A model generated the notes under the pieces. The model made no database searches. It had not been told where the DNA came from and saw nothing but the letters and a program-made list of their open reading frames with translations. The position numbers and the translations under genes are program-made. A stretch of DNA of 64,000 nt from Periplaneta americana (lineage: Eukaryota > Arthropoda > Insecta > Blattodea > Blattidae). The stretch spans positions 173,621,244-173,685,243 of the forward strand of contig NC_091128.1 of NCBI RefSeq assembly GCF_040183065.1. The letters run 5' to 3'. Of the stretch, positions 44,536-55,096 are shown in pieces. How positions within the stretch are numbered: the first letter of the stretch is position 1; every line of letters starts with the position of its first letter.

Positions 44536-44546
44536 ACGTGCCTTGC

Positions 44547-44552
44547 ATTAAA
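44547..44552 (+). terminator. norpA: likely norpA polyadenylation signal ATTAAA
   Basis: ATTAAA 12 bp past the stop codon, followed by T-rich sequence (44580-44588). A second ATTAAA lies at about 44566. A mobile element begins at 44760, so the 3' UTR is probably short. Confidence 0.5.
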
Positions 44553-44857
44553 TAATAACATTGTAATTAAAGTAAACGCACTTTTTATTCTCACAATATA
44601 TTTGCTTTTGCTTATCCAATTCAAGAATGGACAGGAGGGTCCTAGTTCCTTATAATACTTCCACCCTATTGTCGGCAGACCCATCCCTTCCACTTCAGGG
44701 TGTTTATATTGTTAAGAAATTTCCTATTCCACTATCAAATAATACCAGTATTCAACATACGAAGGTCATTTCATAAATAATGCACACAATTTTCTTTACT
44801 TATACATTTATTTTATTTTTTCTTTTAATTTTATTTTTTTACAGTATCTCTTTACAA

Positions 44858-45120
44858 GAGGCCACCGAATGGCTCAGTTGGTTAAGGCGCTTGCCTGCTG
44901 GTCTGAAGTTGTGCTCGGGCACGGGTTCGATCCCCGCTTGGGCTGATTACATGGTTGGGTTTTTTCCGAGGTTTTCCCCAACCGTAAGGTGAATGCCAGG
45001 TATCTTTGGCGAATCCTCGGCCTTATCTCGCCAAATACCATCTTACTATCACCAATCTCATCGACGCTAAATAACCTAGTAGTTAATACAGCATCGTTAA
45101 ATAACCAACTTAATAATAAC
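44858..45120 (+). mobile_element. tRNA-derived SINE, copy 2
   Basis: A box TGGCTCAGTTGG, B box GGTTCGATCCCC, body as in 17576-17815 with an additional CTATCACCAATCTCATCG segment, end ACAGCATCGTTAAATAACCA. Perfect 10-bp duplication CTCTTTACAA at 44848-44857 and 45121-45130. Confidence 0.92.
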
Positions 45121-45266
45121 CTCTTTACAATCCTTCAATATAGTCTCCCTGCTTCTCAATGACTGAATTCCAACGTCTGGGAAGCTTTAATATTCCATTC
45201 GTAACACCACAGCTCTTCATCTGTTGAATGGTTCAGGTAACGGTGGTAGAAAGCTCTTCCAGGGAA

Positions 45267-46037
45267 TTTACAATTCATTTTATATATCAATATGCCTGGT
45301 AAATTATTAAATAAGTATATAATAAATTTCAATCTTAAGACATATCAACTTGCAAATGTTTATTTGCTATGTAATAACAATATGAACGTTTTCGCCGTTT
45401 AGGGCATCTTCAGATATAACAAAAAACATATAATCTGGACCTATAACAGTAAATTATGCAAATGACAAAGAATGTTTTTTAGTAAGTAATCTTATAATAA
45501 TAATTATCTGCGTCTCTATATAATAACTCGTTTATATTTTGCATTTATTATTATTTCTCCATTTCAATTTTCAGATGAAACAATTACAAAATACACGAAC
45601 ATCAGCTACGCAAACTATCTTGTAACTCACGACAATTCTCAGCTATGATTACTCTAAAATATTTTTTATTATCATCATTATAAATTTTAAATTTTAACAT
45701 CATTGACAAATTTTAACCATTGTATATTTAATTGTAACATGAGCTATATGTATAAAATATTCGTCTAGTCTAATTTTAAAATTCAAAGATTATCTCTATA
45801 TTCATCCTGCATTATGTCATATTTACGTATAGCTCATGAATCTTATGTATTACATATATTGTTTTCTATTCTTTGTCATTTGCATAATTTACTGTTATAG
45901 GTCCAGATTATATGTTTTTTGTTATATCTGAAGATGCCCTAAACGGCGAAAACGTTCATATTGTTATTACATAGCAAATAAACATTTGCAAGTTGATATG
46001 TCTTAAGATTGAAATTTATTATATACTTATTTAATAA
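45267..46037. mobile_element. foldback element with about 180-bp inverted arms
   Basis: Left arm 45300-45475 (TTATTAAATAAGTATATAAT to GCAAATGACAAAGAATG) and right arm 45867-46037 are near-perfect inverse copies around a 390-bp centre. The mariner sequence TCTTCCAGGGAA is present on both sides (45255-45266, 46038-46049). The left side has 33 extra bases outside the arm. No coding frame; family unknown. Confidence 0.75.
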
Positions 46038-46845
46038 TCTTCCAGGGAAGCCAAACGACGTCCACGCATAGGTTCTTTAAACTTGGTAACAAGTCAAAGT
46101 CTGGTGGACTCACGTCCGGATTGTAGGGAGCATGAGGTAACACTTCCTGTCCGTATTTGCGCAGCTTTTGGGTTAAAACATTCCCGATATGCCGGCAAGC
46201 ACTGTCATGGAGACTCAATGGCCCAGCCTCGAGTAAATGAGGTCGGATTTTGTGCATTTTCCTGCGCAGATTTTGCATGAAGTTGCAATAATACACTACT
46301 GTGACACTTGTTGTTCCACATGGGACTCAATATGTCATGATGATTCCTAGGTGATCATAAGCAAAGATCATTATCTGTTTCACCTTTGATTGAGATCGTC
46401 GAAATTCTTTGGTTGTGGGGACGCTGAACTTCTCCACTCGTTGGACTGAGATGGCTCTAGTCGAAGTTTATCAGCCATGTCAGAATTGAGCTCTAGAAGT
46501 AGCACAGTGGGCCAGTACAGATGGCGTAAGTTTGCATAAACTTGTTCTACCTTCTGTCTTTAATCCATCTATCTTCTATTTGCAATAGGGCTCGAAATGA
46601 CGGCCATTTGCATGTGTGCATTCTTTGCATCAGGGGGCCTTGTTTTCTTTAAAACCTGGTATTGTTGTTCACATGAAATGTTGAGAATTTTATGACTTAA
46701 AAATATTATACAGGGTGTACAAAAACATGTGGGAAAGCTCTGAAGAATTGATAGAGAACTTAAAAACAAGCAAAAAATGTCATATAAACATATGGTCAAT
46801 TTCGCTTAGTTTGTTAGTTACGGTCATTGTTTGTGGTGTACATAA

Positions 46846-47130
46846 TAGATTAGATTAGATTAGATTAGATTAGATTAGATTTATTTATTTAACCTGGTAG
46901 AGATAAGGCCGTCAGGCCTTCTCTGCCCCTCTACCAGGGGATTACGACTATAACATGAACAATAAGATTACAATTAATATTAAATTTACAATTACAATTA
47001 CAATAAAAATTAAAGTACGACAAGAATACCTGATTAATGAAAGCTAGACATTTTATCATAGAAGTTAAGAACAAAGAATATTTTTGTATTTACTAAATTA
47101 CAAATTAAACCTACAATAACAAAATTCTAT
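46846..47130 (-). mobile_element. LINE 3'-end fragment with (AATCT)n tail
   Basis: (GATTA)n at 46847-46880, then TTATTTAACCTGGTAGAGAT and CAGGCCTTCTCTGCCCCTCT, and AT-rich UTR similar to 38864-39010. The 3' end of the CR1/Jockey-like LINE seen from the minus strand. Confidence 0.6.
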
Positions 47131-47239
47131 AGTGATGAAATTACCGGATATTGAGATATTTTGTGGTAGATTAAAAGAACTATTTACAAGAAACCATGTC
47201 TGAACGAGTCTCAATTACTGACCAAGTGCCTAGTAAGTT

Positions 47240-47844
47240 TGGGTGTTCAGTTCAAAGTGTGTCATGGCTCGCTGTATGCCGTCATATGGCTAGTCGATGA
47301 GCCTAGAGAATTCAATCTTCCTACACTTCCGCAGAGATGTATTACCTATATGTCAGATAAGTTGCATAGCAAGTACGGCGTTCATTCTGAAGAGTACTTA
47401 CCGATGCGTACGGTAATGCCGGTAGTGGCAGGAATGTGAACTGTTTGGAAACACGTACTGAGGTGAGCTTTTTTCTTACTGTCGGGATATGGGGAGAGGG
47501 TTAAGACGCTTACTTACGTATTTGTTGACATTAACTTCGACGGTCAACATGGACATTGAGCATTTGATTTGTGTTGTGGAATGTTGCCGTACGCAACCGA
47601 TGATAACAAATACCCTGCGTACGACTTGCCTGTGCAAAACACAGTTCAAAAGAGGTTATGGTAGCACACAGACTTTACAGACCGCCATCTGTTGCTACGA
47701 CGTTCAAGTTATGCCGTACACGTTCTCAAGTTCAGATTGAACGCCTTGATTAATAGGCAACTTCTCTGACATAAAAGTTGAAACTCGCTTCAGATCGCTG
47801 ATTCACAACAGTGACTTCATGACACACTTTGAAATGAACACCCA
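47240..47844. mobile_element. foldback element, TGGGTGTTCA ends
   Basis: Left arm TGGGTGTTCAGTTCAAAGTG TGTCATG and right arm its inverse (CATGACACACTTTGAAATGA ACACCCA), with more scattered pairing for about 200 bp inward (GTCAGATAAGTTGC against GCAACTTCTCTGAC). No clear target duplication. No coding frame. Confidence 0.65.
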
Positions 47845-48651
47845 GTATATGTGATGATAAAGTTTAATTTACAACTTATAATACTTTTTTTCTTATACAG
47901 AAACTTCTAAATGCTCAAAATGGCTACCATGAGCTCTAATACAGGCTTCTGAGTGCCACATCATCGACTGCCTAACTCTCTCCCATATTTCAGGCATCTG
48001 TCGTATCTGCCAACATCCTTCTTCAAGTTGCTGGCAAAGAATTTCCACGTTATGAATAGGTCTGGAATAAACAATGGCCTTTAAATGACCCCATAAGTAG
48101 AAATCCAATGGATTGAGGTCAGGAGAACAAGCAGGCCAGGATGTCGATCCCTCGTGACCTATCCATTTATTAGAGAATCACTAATTTAAAATTGTTCTAG
48201 TAGCGAGAGCAAAAAGAGGCAGTGCCCCATCATGCATGATCCACATGCGCTGAATTAAGTTCAGTGGAACTTCTTCCAACAAAACATTTAAGTCATTTGT
48301 TAAGAAGTCGCAGTATCATGCTGCTGTCAATGTTCCAGGTAAAATGATTAATGTGGCTTATCACCATGGTTATTATGTACACCACAAACAATGACTGTAA
48401 CTAAAAAACTAAGAAAAATTGACCATATGTTTATATGAATTTTTTTTGCTTGTTTTCATGCCCTCTGTCATTTCCCCAGAGCTTTCCCGCATGTTTTGTT
48501 ACACCTTGTATATCAAAGACCTTGAGAGTAAAATGGGGATAACCTTCAAAATTGAGATCTTCAGTTTTCTGGTTGTGAAATGTCTACAAGACACATTATG
48601 CTTCATTTGGTTGACGAATTATGTGACCTTGTTCACAGATGTTTAATTGGA

Positions 48652-49858
48652 CCAGTGAGTGGAAAAAGGAAATAACTACATTTTTTTGCTAAATTGAACT
48701 GAGATAGCCATTTTGTTCCTCAATGATAGACCCATTGGATGAGCTGAAAAAGGGAATATTACTAACATTCTTACCCACGTGAAATCTCATGTCTGTTCTG
48801 TGTGGAGTGGAAGAAGGAAATAACTTCTGTAGTAGTTCCCCTTTTCCACTCAATACTGTTCTATTACAGCTAATATTGGGAAATTTTTATAATAAACTAG
48901 TAATAAGCTGCAGGAAGTAACTGATACATGTAAACAAGGGGAAATGTTGTTGGGTTATTATTCGACTACATGCAGAACTTGTCACTTTCCTTTATTCGTG
49001 TACAGGAGATGTTTTATCTTCGCAAGCTTTGGATAAACGTACATACAGTATTCTGTATTCATAATCTAACAACAATGCATTGAAACTGCCACAGATTAAC
49101 CGAACAGTAGAGCAGGAAAAGTTAATTACCATAATGGCATAAAAACACCTTTTCCAAAGCTTCCTTAGTACCGTACCGTGTTACAAAATATCTGTAGATG
49201 CAGTAACTAAAGTTTGTGTCATTATTACAGTTATCTTTAAATAACTTGAAAACGATTAGACATATCTCAAAACGAATTGCACCACTGTTTTTCTCAGAAA
49301 ATTTCAGATGATTTTGAGTACCTATATGACCCCCTTTCCATTTAAAATTTCAAAGTTGCATTCAAAATGGCGGCTTTTGAGATTGCTGAGAGCTAGAATC
49401 GAATGTGTCACTGGTAGAGCATTTGGTTTTACAAATACTGGTAACACCTATAACAATCGAAAATCAGGCATGTGGAAGATAATATGGTTCCAGACTTTTG
49501 ATTCACTCTGTATATTTTTTTCCATAAAATTGTAATGTGGAAGTCGTTATTAACCTGTTTAATCATCTATATACATTTTTAAAGAAGGAAAAAACTGGAG
49601 GAGCGGCTAGGAAGCTAATAAAGTATATGTATGATTATTGAGTGGAAAAAGGAAATAAGTTTTAAAATTTAAAGCAATTGTATACAAATATTAACAAGGC
49701 ATAGAGCAAAGTTTGGTAATAATATATATATTACAAACAATAGTGAACATTTTTACTGTTGACAACATTTAAATCAAACTTAACAGAAAAGCTGTAGAAA
49801 GTTTTTTTTGTTTCCTGAAAAGTTGGGTTCAAAGTAGTTATTCCCTTTTTCCACTCAC
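48652..49858. repeat. element with repeated GTGGAAAAAGGAAATAAC ends
   Basis: Left end CAGTGAGTGGAAAAAGGAAA at 48650 and its inverse, CCCTTTTTCCACTCACTG, ending about 49860. Further copies of the motif lie inside at about 48820 (+), 48840-48862 (inverse) and 49640 (+). Several are next to GTAGTTATT-type sequence. No target duplication or transposase seen. Confidence 0.5.
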
Positions 49859-49869
49859 TGATTCAATTA

Positions 49870-50990
49870 TACAAGGTGATTCAACACCTCTGCGAGAAAC
49901 TCTGAGGGGTGATAGATCTAACAATAAGGAGCCCTTTTTGTTAAACAACCTATGTCTTTTGATGCGTCGTTTCGAAGTTATCGTTGAAAATGTTTTTGCG
50001 CCAGGTGTACGTCAATGTATGCGAATGTGTGCATCCCTGTTTGTTTGTTGAGATGTTTGTAAGAGACGAGAAGGGTTGTTGTTTGTTTACGTTTAATGTT
50101 CAGTGTTACTTAAATATATACCTAGGTATTTGGAAGTGTTCACTTGTGGCACCGGTGTACCATTCAGTTGATAGTTGATAAAGTCCACTTAAAGTTTGTT
50201 TGTGAAATGAGAAACATTTCCATACATTTTGGACCTTGGCTTTATTGTCTCCCATAGCATATACCGTACTTATTTTGATTAACTCCAACGATGATTATCT
50301 CAAGAATGTGCTGTTTTCGGATAAAGCTAGTTTTCATATGCCAAGGCCATGTCGCGATAGACAACTTTCGAATATGGGACACAGAAAACCTTGATCATAT
50401 GGGTGATGGCCCTAAAGTAAATGTTTGGTATGGACTTGTACAGGTACAGAAATAAATTTGGAGCTCCCTTATTGTATAAGTATTGCTTACAATAAGGGAG
50501 CTTCAAATTTTATTTCCGTATCTGTACCTAACAAGTTGATAGGCCCTTTCATCCTTCCAGAGAAGATCATCATGTCGGAAATTTATCTTGACGTGGTACA
50601 ACTGTATCTTATACCCTAAGCGAAGAATTACAGCTATCATCAGTAATTTTTTTTAGCAAGATAGTGCGAACCTTCTCCAGCGTCTATTTGTTACAGAGTT
50701 CATGATGAGAAATGTACTAGAAGGTGAATGGTCCGTGAAGGGGGATTGTCCGGTCTCCACATTCACGAGACATCACACTCCTAGACCTCTTCCTCTGGGA
50801 ATATGTTAAGAATTTTGTGTACAGAATTCCCTTTGTTAATATCGCAACTCAATGGATGGAATTGCTAGATTACAAAGCCTTGTGCTTGACATGATTGTCG
50901 AATTTTTCTTCGTTTCGTATCTTTGAAAATTTTTATATCATTGCCTAAATGAAGGACGAACATTTACTAATATTCATTTTTGGAGACTAA
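49870..50990 (+). pseudogene. Tc1-like transposase remnant
   Basis: Left part ACAAGGTGATTCAACACC could be a terminus. From 50283: NDDYLKNVLFSDKASFHMPR, then WYGL, KLIGPFILPEKIIMSEIYLD VVQLYLIP, and after decay LFLWEYVKNFVYRIPFVNI. The order (F-S-D-[KE]-[AS]-F, then VW-GL, then PLD-FLWGY-VK) is that of DDE transposases of the Tc1/mariner superfamily. A 78-bp MITE breaks it at 50447. Right end not identified. Confidence 0.65.
50447..50524. mobile_element. 78-bp hairpin MITE
   Basis: Near-perfect palindrome: CAGAAATAAATTTGGAGCTC against GAGCTTCAAATTTTATTTCC-GTATCTG-type right arm, with CCCTTATTGTA/TACAATAAGGG at the centre around a loop of about 10 bases. TA at 50445-50446 and 50525-50526. It disrupts the Tc1-like frame between WYGL and NKLIGPF. 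Confidence 0.82.
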
Positions 50991-51129
50991 GGTGCTTCCG
51001 ACAATGAATTTGCAGAGCAATTGACAGTATATGAGGGGTCACTGTCTCGATTATTGCAATTATTGAGGGAACCTTAACTGTTTTTCCACTAAACATTTAT
51101 TCCCCCCGTAATTGCTTGACTTGGAGTTC
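50991..51129. other. spacer
   Basis: Nothing recognised. Confidence 0.4.
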
Positions 51130-51275
51130 GAGTCAGAAGATGATTGATAAGCGATATTAAGATATGTGAATCATATGCAGAGACAAAAAGGAAAGCACAA
51201 AGGTTGGAGAATGCTGGGTTTGCAGTGCAAGATACCGTATGCGCTTAGGCAGAAAACTGTGAAGGAATGAATTTA
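51130..51275 (+). repeat. 3'-end relic of GAAT-tailed LINE
   Basis: TGCTGGGTTTGCAGTGCAAG followed by CTTAGGCAGAAAACTGTGAA GGAATGAAT matches 28440-28510 of the LINE at 25845-28525. Confidence 0.55.
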
Positions 51276-51850
51276 AATTTGGAATCCTTAGGAAATTTCT
51301 CATGAATTCGAATTTCACGCTTTCTTATTTGTAAAGGGATAAGCTTATTTTGAATGGATTATTCAGAAATATGTAACTAAATTCAACAGGAAAATGCATT
51401 TATATATTGTAAGTTGTTAATAAATTAAATACCTAACTATTATATTTACAGAAATACGTTTGATTGTAGTATGGATGGCTTGACCTAGTTTCATTTAATT
51501 TTACATTTTAAATTTTGTGAGCAAGTATTGCACACATGGAAGAAGAATATAGATTATAATGTTAGAATGTGTATGTTTGTTTATCAGGGATTTTTAAAAA
51601 TTCGGGTAATTTAACTTTTGATCACATTACCACGCCCACTTTCATTTTTCGACTCATTCATCACATGCCAAACCGGCCGATGACATCATTGATCTGTATA
51701 TATTCCTACGCTGAAGTAAGAATTAATCTAAGACAGTATGAGTATTTAACAAGTGTTTAGTAAAGAAAAATTAAGAATCAGAATTTTAATATAACGTATA
51801 ATAGTGGATGAAAATGAGAAGTAATATATATTATACTTTAGTTAGGAACT
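51276..51850. other. AT-rich intergenic sequence
   Basis: No gene or element recognised. Confidence 0.45.
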
Positions 51851-51854
51851 ACTT

Positions 51855-52010
51855 TGGCTTGCGGAACGAGGCACTGCAACAGCAGACGATAGTTGGGTTG
51901 CGCGTTGGTCGGGTTGGGTAGGACGAGTTTGTTGTTGGTGCGGTTCGAGAAATTGTGTTCAGTGGTTAAGTTTTGTGAATACCGAGTTTAATAATCATCG
52001 TAAGAAAGTG
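51855..52010 (+). promoter_or_regulatory. candidate promoter and non-coding first exon
   Basis: A GC- and CpG-richer patch (GCGCGTTGGTCGGGTTGGG) in AT-rich surroundings. TTCAGTGG at 51958-51965 fits the arthropod initiator TCAGT, and a good donor, GTGAGT, lies at 52011, giving a possible 5' UTR exon at 51961-52010 for a gene continuing to the right. No downstream coding exon is found in this window, so this is tentative. Confidence 0.3.
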
Positions 52011-53220
52011 GTGAGTTGTTTTAAAATAGTTAAATTATTTAATTATGCATTGAATTTGGTTTCGATTTGATAGTGTTCATTTTAAGTATGGCCGGCTATG
52101 GTGGCTGCCGAATTGGCCATTATGTGTACACTGCATGTTTCGAAGCTTAATTTGTAATGTGCTGTAGATATATTATATTTGTTTATGAGAGGAGGCCCAT
52201 TAAGAGGTTTTGGTTACGTAAGCTGTGGTTTATTTTGTGATTTCATTTTGTTGGCTAGTAGAAAGTTAAAAAAAAATAATATGTAGGCTGTCAAAAATAG
52301 TCTGCAGAATTTGAAGAGTTTGTAGGGAGGTTCATTCGTCTTATTTAAATGAAGTCGTATTAAGCTTACAAGCAAGAAAAAAGGTGAAGTGTAGTGCTGC
52401 TAATTATATAAGAAGCAATTTGTTCCCGTGAAAGATGAAATAGGAGATACTCTTTTATCAGTTGGAAGCTTACCAAGTTATCTCTCTCGTAAGTTGGGCG
52501 TTAGAATCCACCCATCTCTAGGAGGCGGAACGCTGAACTTGGACTGTTATATTTTCATTGGTGGCCCTCGAAGCCCGCTACAAAAAGTAACTGTATTGAC
52601 CGAGGGGCAAGTTGGAACTATTCAATGAATTAAGAACAAGCCATTGTAATCATTGTACATTTACAAGAAAGGTAATTCGTGGGATTAGCCGTATACAAGG
52701 ACGTAAAAACAATAATTTGACGCTATAAAATGTTTTGGTATAATATCGTTCATGTTTATTGTAAGGCGTTGTGTTACGATGAATATCCATATTAATTTGT
52801 TGTATATAAGTTAATGCTCAATATGATGTTTTATGTAATTTTTAGTATAATTTGCATTTGTTTCGTTCTGAAAGAACCACAAATTTTGGAAATCGGCTAT
52901 GAGAATCGTTTAAATAATCCCGGTTTTGTGTGATCAGACCTACATACTTTGGGTAGAATCAGTGGATTTAGTTGGAAAAAATATGGTAGGCCTATTTCTC
53001 AAGAAAAGCTACACCAAAGAGGGGACAATTTCATATTGTTTCATTGGCTTCTGTGAGATATGTTCAGAAACAGGCGGTTTTAGTTTGCAGCCACAAATAC
53101 TTTGGGGGAAATTTCAGTATATGGATTAATTGAAAATAACCTCAAAATTGTAGCACACCACACTAAAGAGATGTAGGCCTATTACTGCAAAATCTATAAA
53201 TCCACCCAACTGGTACCATA
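52011..53220. other. intergenic or intronic sequence
   Basis: An open frame of 66 codons at 52428-52628 starts MKDEIGDTLLSVGS and shows no motif I know. Nothing else recognised. Confidence 0.4.
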
Positions 53221-53222
53221 TA

Positions 53223-53465
53223 CAGTAGAACTTCAGTTATCCGGACTCCAATCATCCGGATCGATTTGGGGGAACTGGGGAACGTACAATTTTAATAGTA
53301 CAGTACATACATACCGGTACCTGTGTTCGTTTAGTTAGACTTCATCAATAAAAATTGTTTTTTTTTTTTGTCAGACATCGTTTTTTCTTAATTATTCTAG
53401 AGCTGTATCCAATTATCCGGATTCGGTCCGATCCTCAATTAGTCCGGATAATTGGAGTTCTACTG
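53223..53465. mobile_element. pogo/Tigger-like MITE, 243 bp
   Basis: TA-flanked (53221-53222, 53466-53467). Ends CAGTAGAACTTCAGTTATCC and GGATAATTGGAGTTCTACTG. Same family as 18516-19238. A T-run at 53360-53372. No coding capacity. Confidence 0.88.
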
Positions 53466-54854
53466 TACCTTTGTTTCTTTCATACTCGACCAATGATTTT
53501 CTCAGATATTTTCACACGAAAACACGGGGTCACCATCATGTTGCACTACACTGGAAAGCACTTCTTTTTTCGGGTCAGGGTAAATCTGTCTATCGGTTAC
53601 CTATCTACCAAAAAGCCTGAATGTAACCAAACCTAACCTGTCACTGATCCTCGACCCAAAGAAAACTCGCCTGTTTATTTTTCCAAGTATATCTGTGTAG
53701 CCTATATTATGAAATAATGGAACACAAATTACTTCAGTTCCGTATATGGTGCGTAGCGAAATCGAAGATTCAATGGGAGGTTATCCCATTACATAAATTG
53801 ATTGGCACACGGCTAGTAATATGCGTGTCTTAAAACAGGTAAGTTACTCAAGTGTTGCGATAATTTGTATTTTGAGTAGAAATATTGAAGATAGTGCAAG
53901 ACATTGTTTTGCGAATGTTCGAATTGCACACACACGCTGTGGGACAGCGTAAGTTATTGTACAGTTTTCTCGAAAATAGGTCACAAGTTTCTATAAAGTT
54001 TGACCGGCCTCTTGAGAGGTAGGGAAAAATAGACCTTGCCCCAAATATGTGTTATGAATTCCCCGGTCCACTCTTGCCCATAATTCCGTCGAAATCCACA
54101 ACACATCATCATTATGATTGATATTGTGGTTTTTAGCTAGTCTTCAGTCTTTTCATGTGTGGGAATCATTACCCACCTTATTAATCCAGAAATGAAACAT
54201 ACGAGTAAAAGTGAGACTTATTTATGACTTCATAATTAAACTGTTATGTAGAACCTGTGGTTACAACATAAGCCTTAACGTTGAGTTGAAAATTGTTAAT
54301 AAAATTAAATAATTATTTTACTAATATAGGTCTAATAACATTTTAGGAACCATACAGATAATTATTCTATGTACGGTATTAATGTATAATTATATTGTAA
54401 CCTAACGTGACCTAACCCAACATGACCTAAACTAACCAAACGGTAACGTAATGTCAGTTTCTTCGTTTGCTGTATAAGCTAAGCTAATGTGTACTGCCGA
54501 AACGAGCGGTCATTTCAGCCCTGGCAGGTTTGTGTACGTATATAAGTGGACACTTTCAACTTTTATGTGAGTATTTTTCACCGTACCTAGGATCATTATT
54601 TGTACTGTTTTTAAAATGCCGTTAGTGAAAGAATTAGGTATTTTTAGTATTTCCCACTCGATAATACTGTAATAGGTCTACGTTACCACCGAACTTGTAA
54701 AGAGGTTGTGATGCATTGAGGACATCAAGGATCGTTGAGATTTGTCAAACAATTATAAGAGTATTTCTTAATACAGAAGATAATACTATATAGGCGAGAT
54801 AATGTTATGCTTAAAATCATTTTTCTTATCAGAAGTATTTGCTAAATAGATACA
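53466..54854. other. intergenic sequence
   Basis: Contains an ACCAAACCTAACCTG-type stretch (about 53626-53665) shared with the hairpin at 60431-60730, and CCTAAC-rich sequence at 54398-54440. No gene. Confidence 0.4.
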
Positions 54855-55096
54855 AATTGAGGGGGTCAGAAGCAAAGGGGTACCAAGTGACATTTCTAAG
54901 AACATGAGTGAAGTGCATCCAGGGCAAGCTAAAGCATCTAAAATTTTAGTGGTAAAGGGATATAGATCTTATAAATCACCACACACTAAAATTGAAATAA
55001 AAAATTTCCCGGAATTTACGAAAGCTGAAGTGCTTTCAACCACATTTTCTAAAAAGCAAGTGCACGTATACCCCTTTGCTTCTGACCACCTCAATT
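54855..55096. mobile_element. MITE, about 240 bp
   Basis: Inverted ends AATTGAGGGGGTCAGAAGCA and TGCTTCTGACCACCTCAATT, extending inward through AAGGGGTA/TACCCCTTT. Outer target uncertain because the ends merge with flanking AATTG. The internal open frame of 64 codons is not similar to any transposase I know. Confidence 0.7.

Larger units (their letters stand above)
44760..46560 (-). pseudogene. degenerate mariner transposon with two nested elements
   Basis: Left end after TA (44758-44759) reads CGAAGGTCATTTCATAAATA. Minus-strand pieces: FRRSQSKVKQIMIFAYDHLG, YYCNFMQNLRRKMHKIRPHL, GPLSLHDSA, EVLPHAPYNPDVSPPDFDLL and, past the insertion, TIQQMKSCGVTNGILKLPRR with WNSVIEKQGDYIEGL at the end. 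HD-SA and PDFDLL hold catalytic acidic positions of mariner transposase. Stops and frameshifts throughout. The right end is not clear; 46560 is an estimate. A SINE (44858-45120) and a foldback (45267-46037) sit inside. Confidence 0.75.
46711..48508 (-). mobile_element. Tc1/mariner-type element with long TIRs and nested repeats
   Basis: TIRs of about 130 bp begin CAGGGTGTACAAAAACATGT (46711) and end ATGTTTTGTTACACCTTG (48508), with TA at 46709-46710 and 48509-48510. The minus-strand transposase end (SPDLNPLDFYLWGHLKAIVY at about 48140-48080, then RVRQSMMWHSEACIRAHGSH, stop at 47893) has the PDLNPLD motif before the last catalytic position. The N-terminal half is gone. A LINE 3' stub (46846-47130) and a foldback (47240-47844) are inside. 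Confidence 0.78.

Noticed and set aside
41693-41896. Open frame of about 45 leucines
   Set aside because: Translation of the ATT/ACT microsatellite.
733-44535. Plc21C (PLCB1-3 class) as the gene identity
   Set aside because: C2, linker and C-terminal tail fit norpA better by eye; a phylogeny would settle it.
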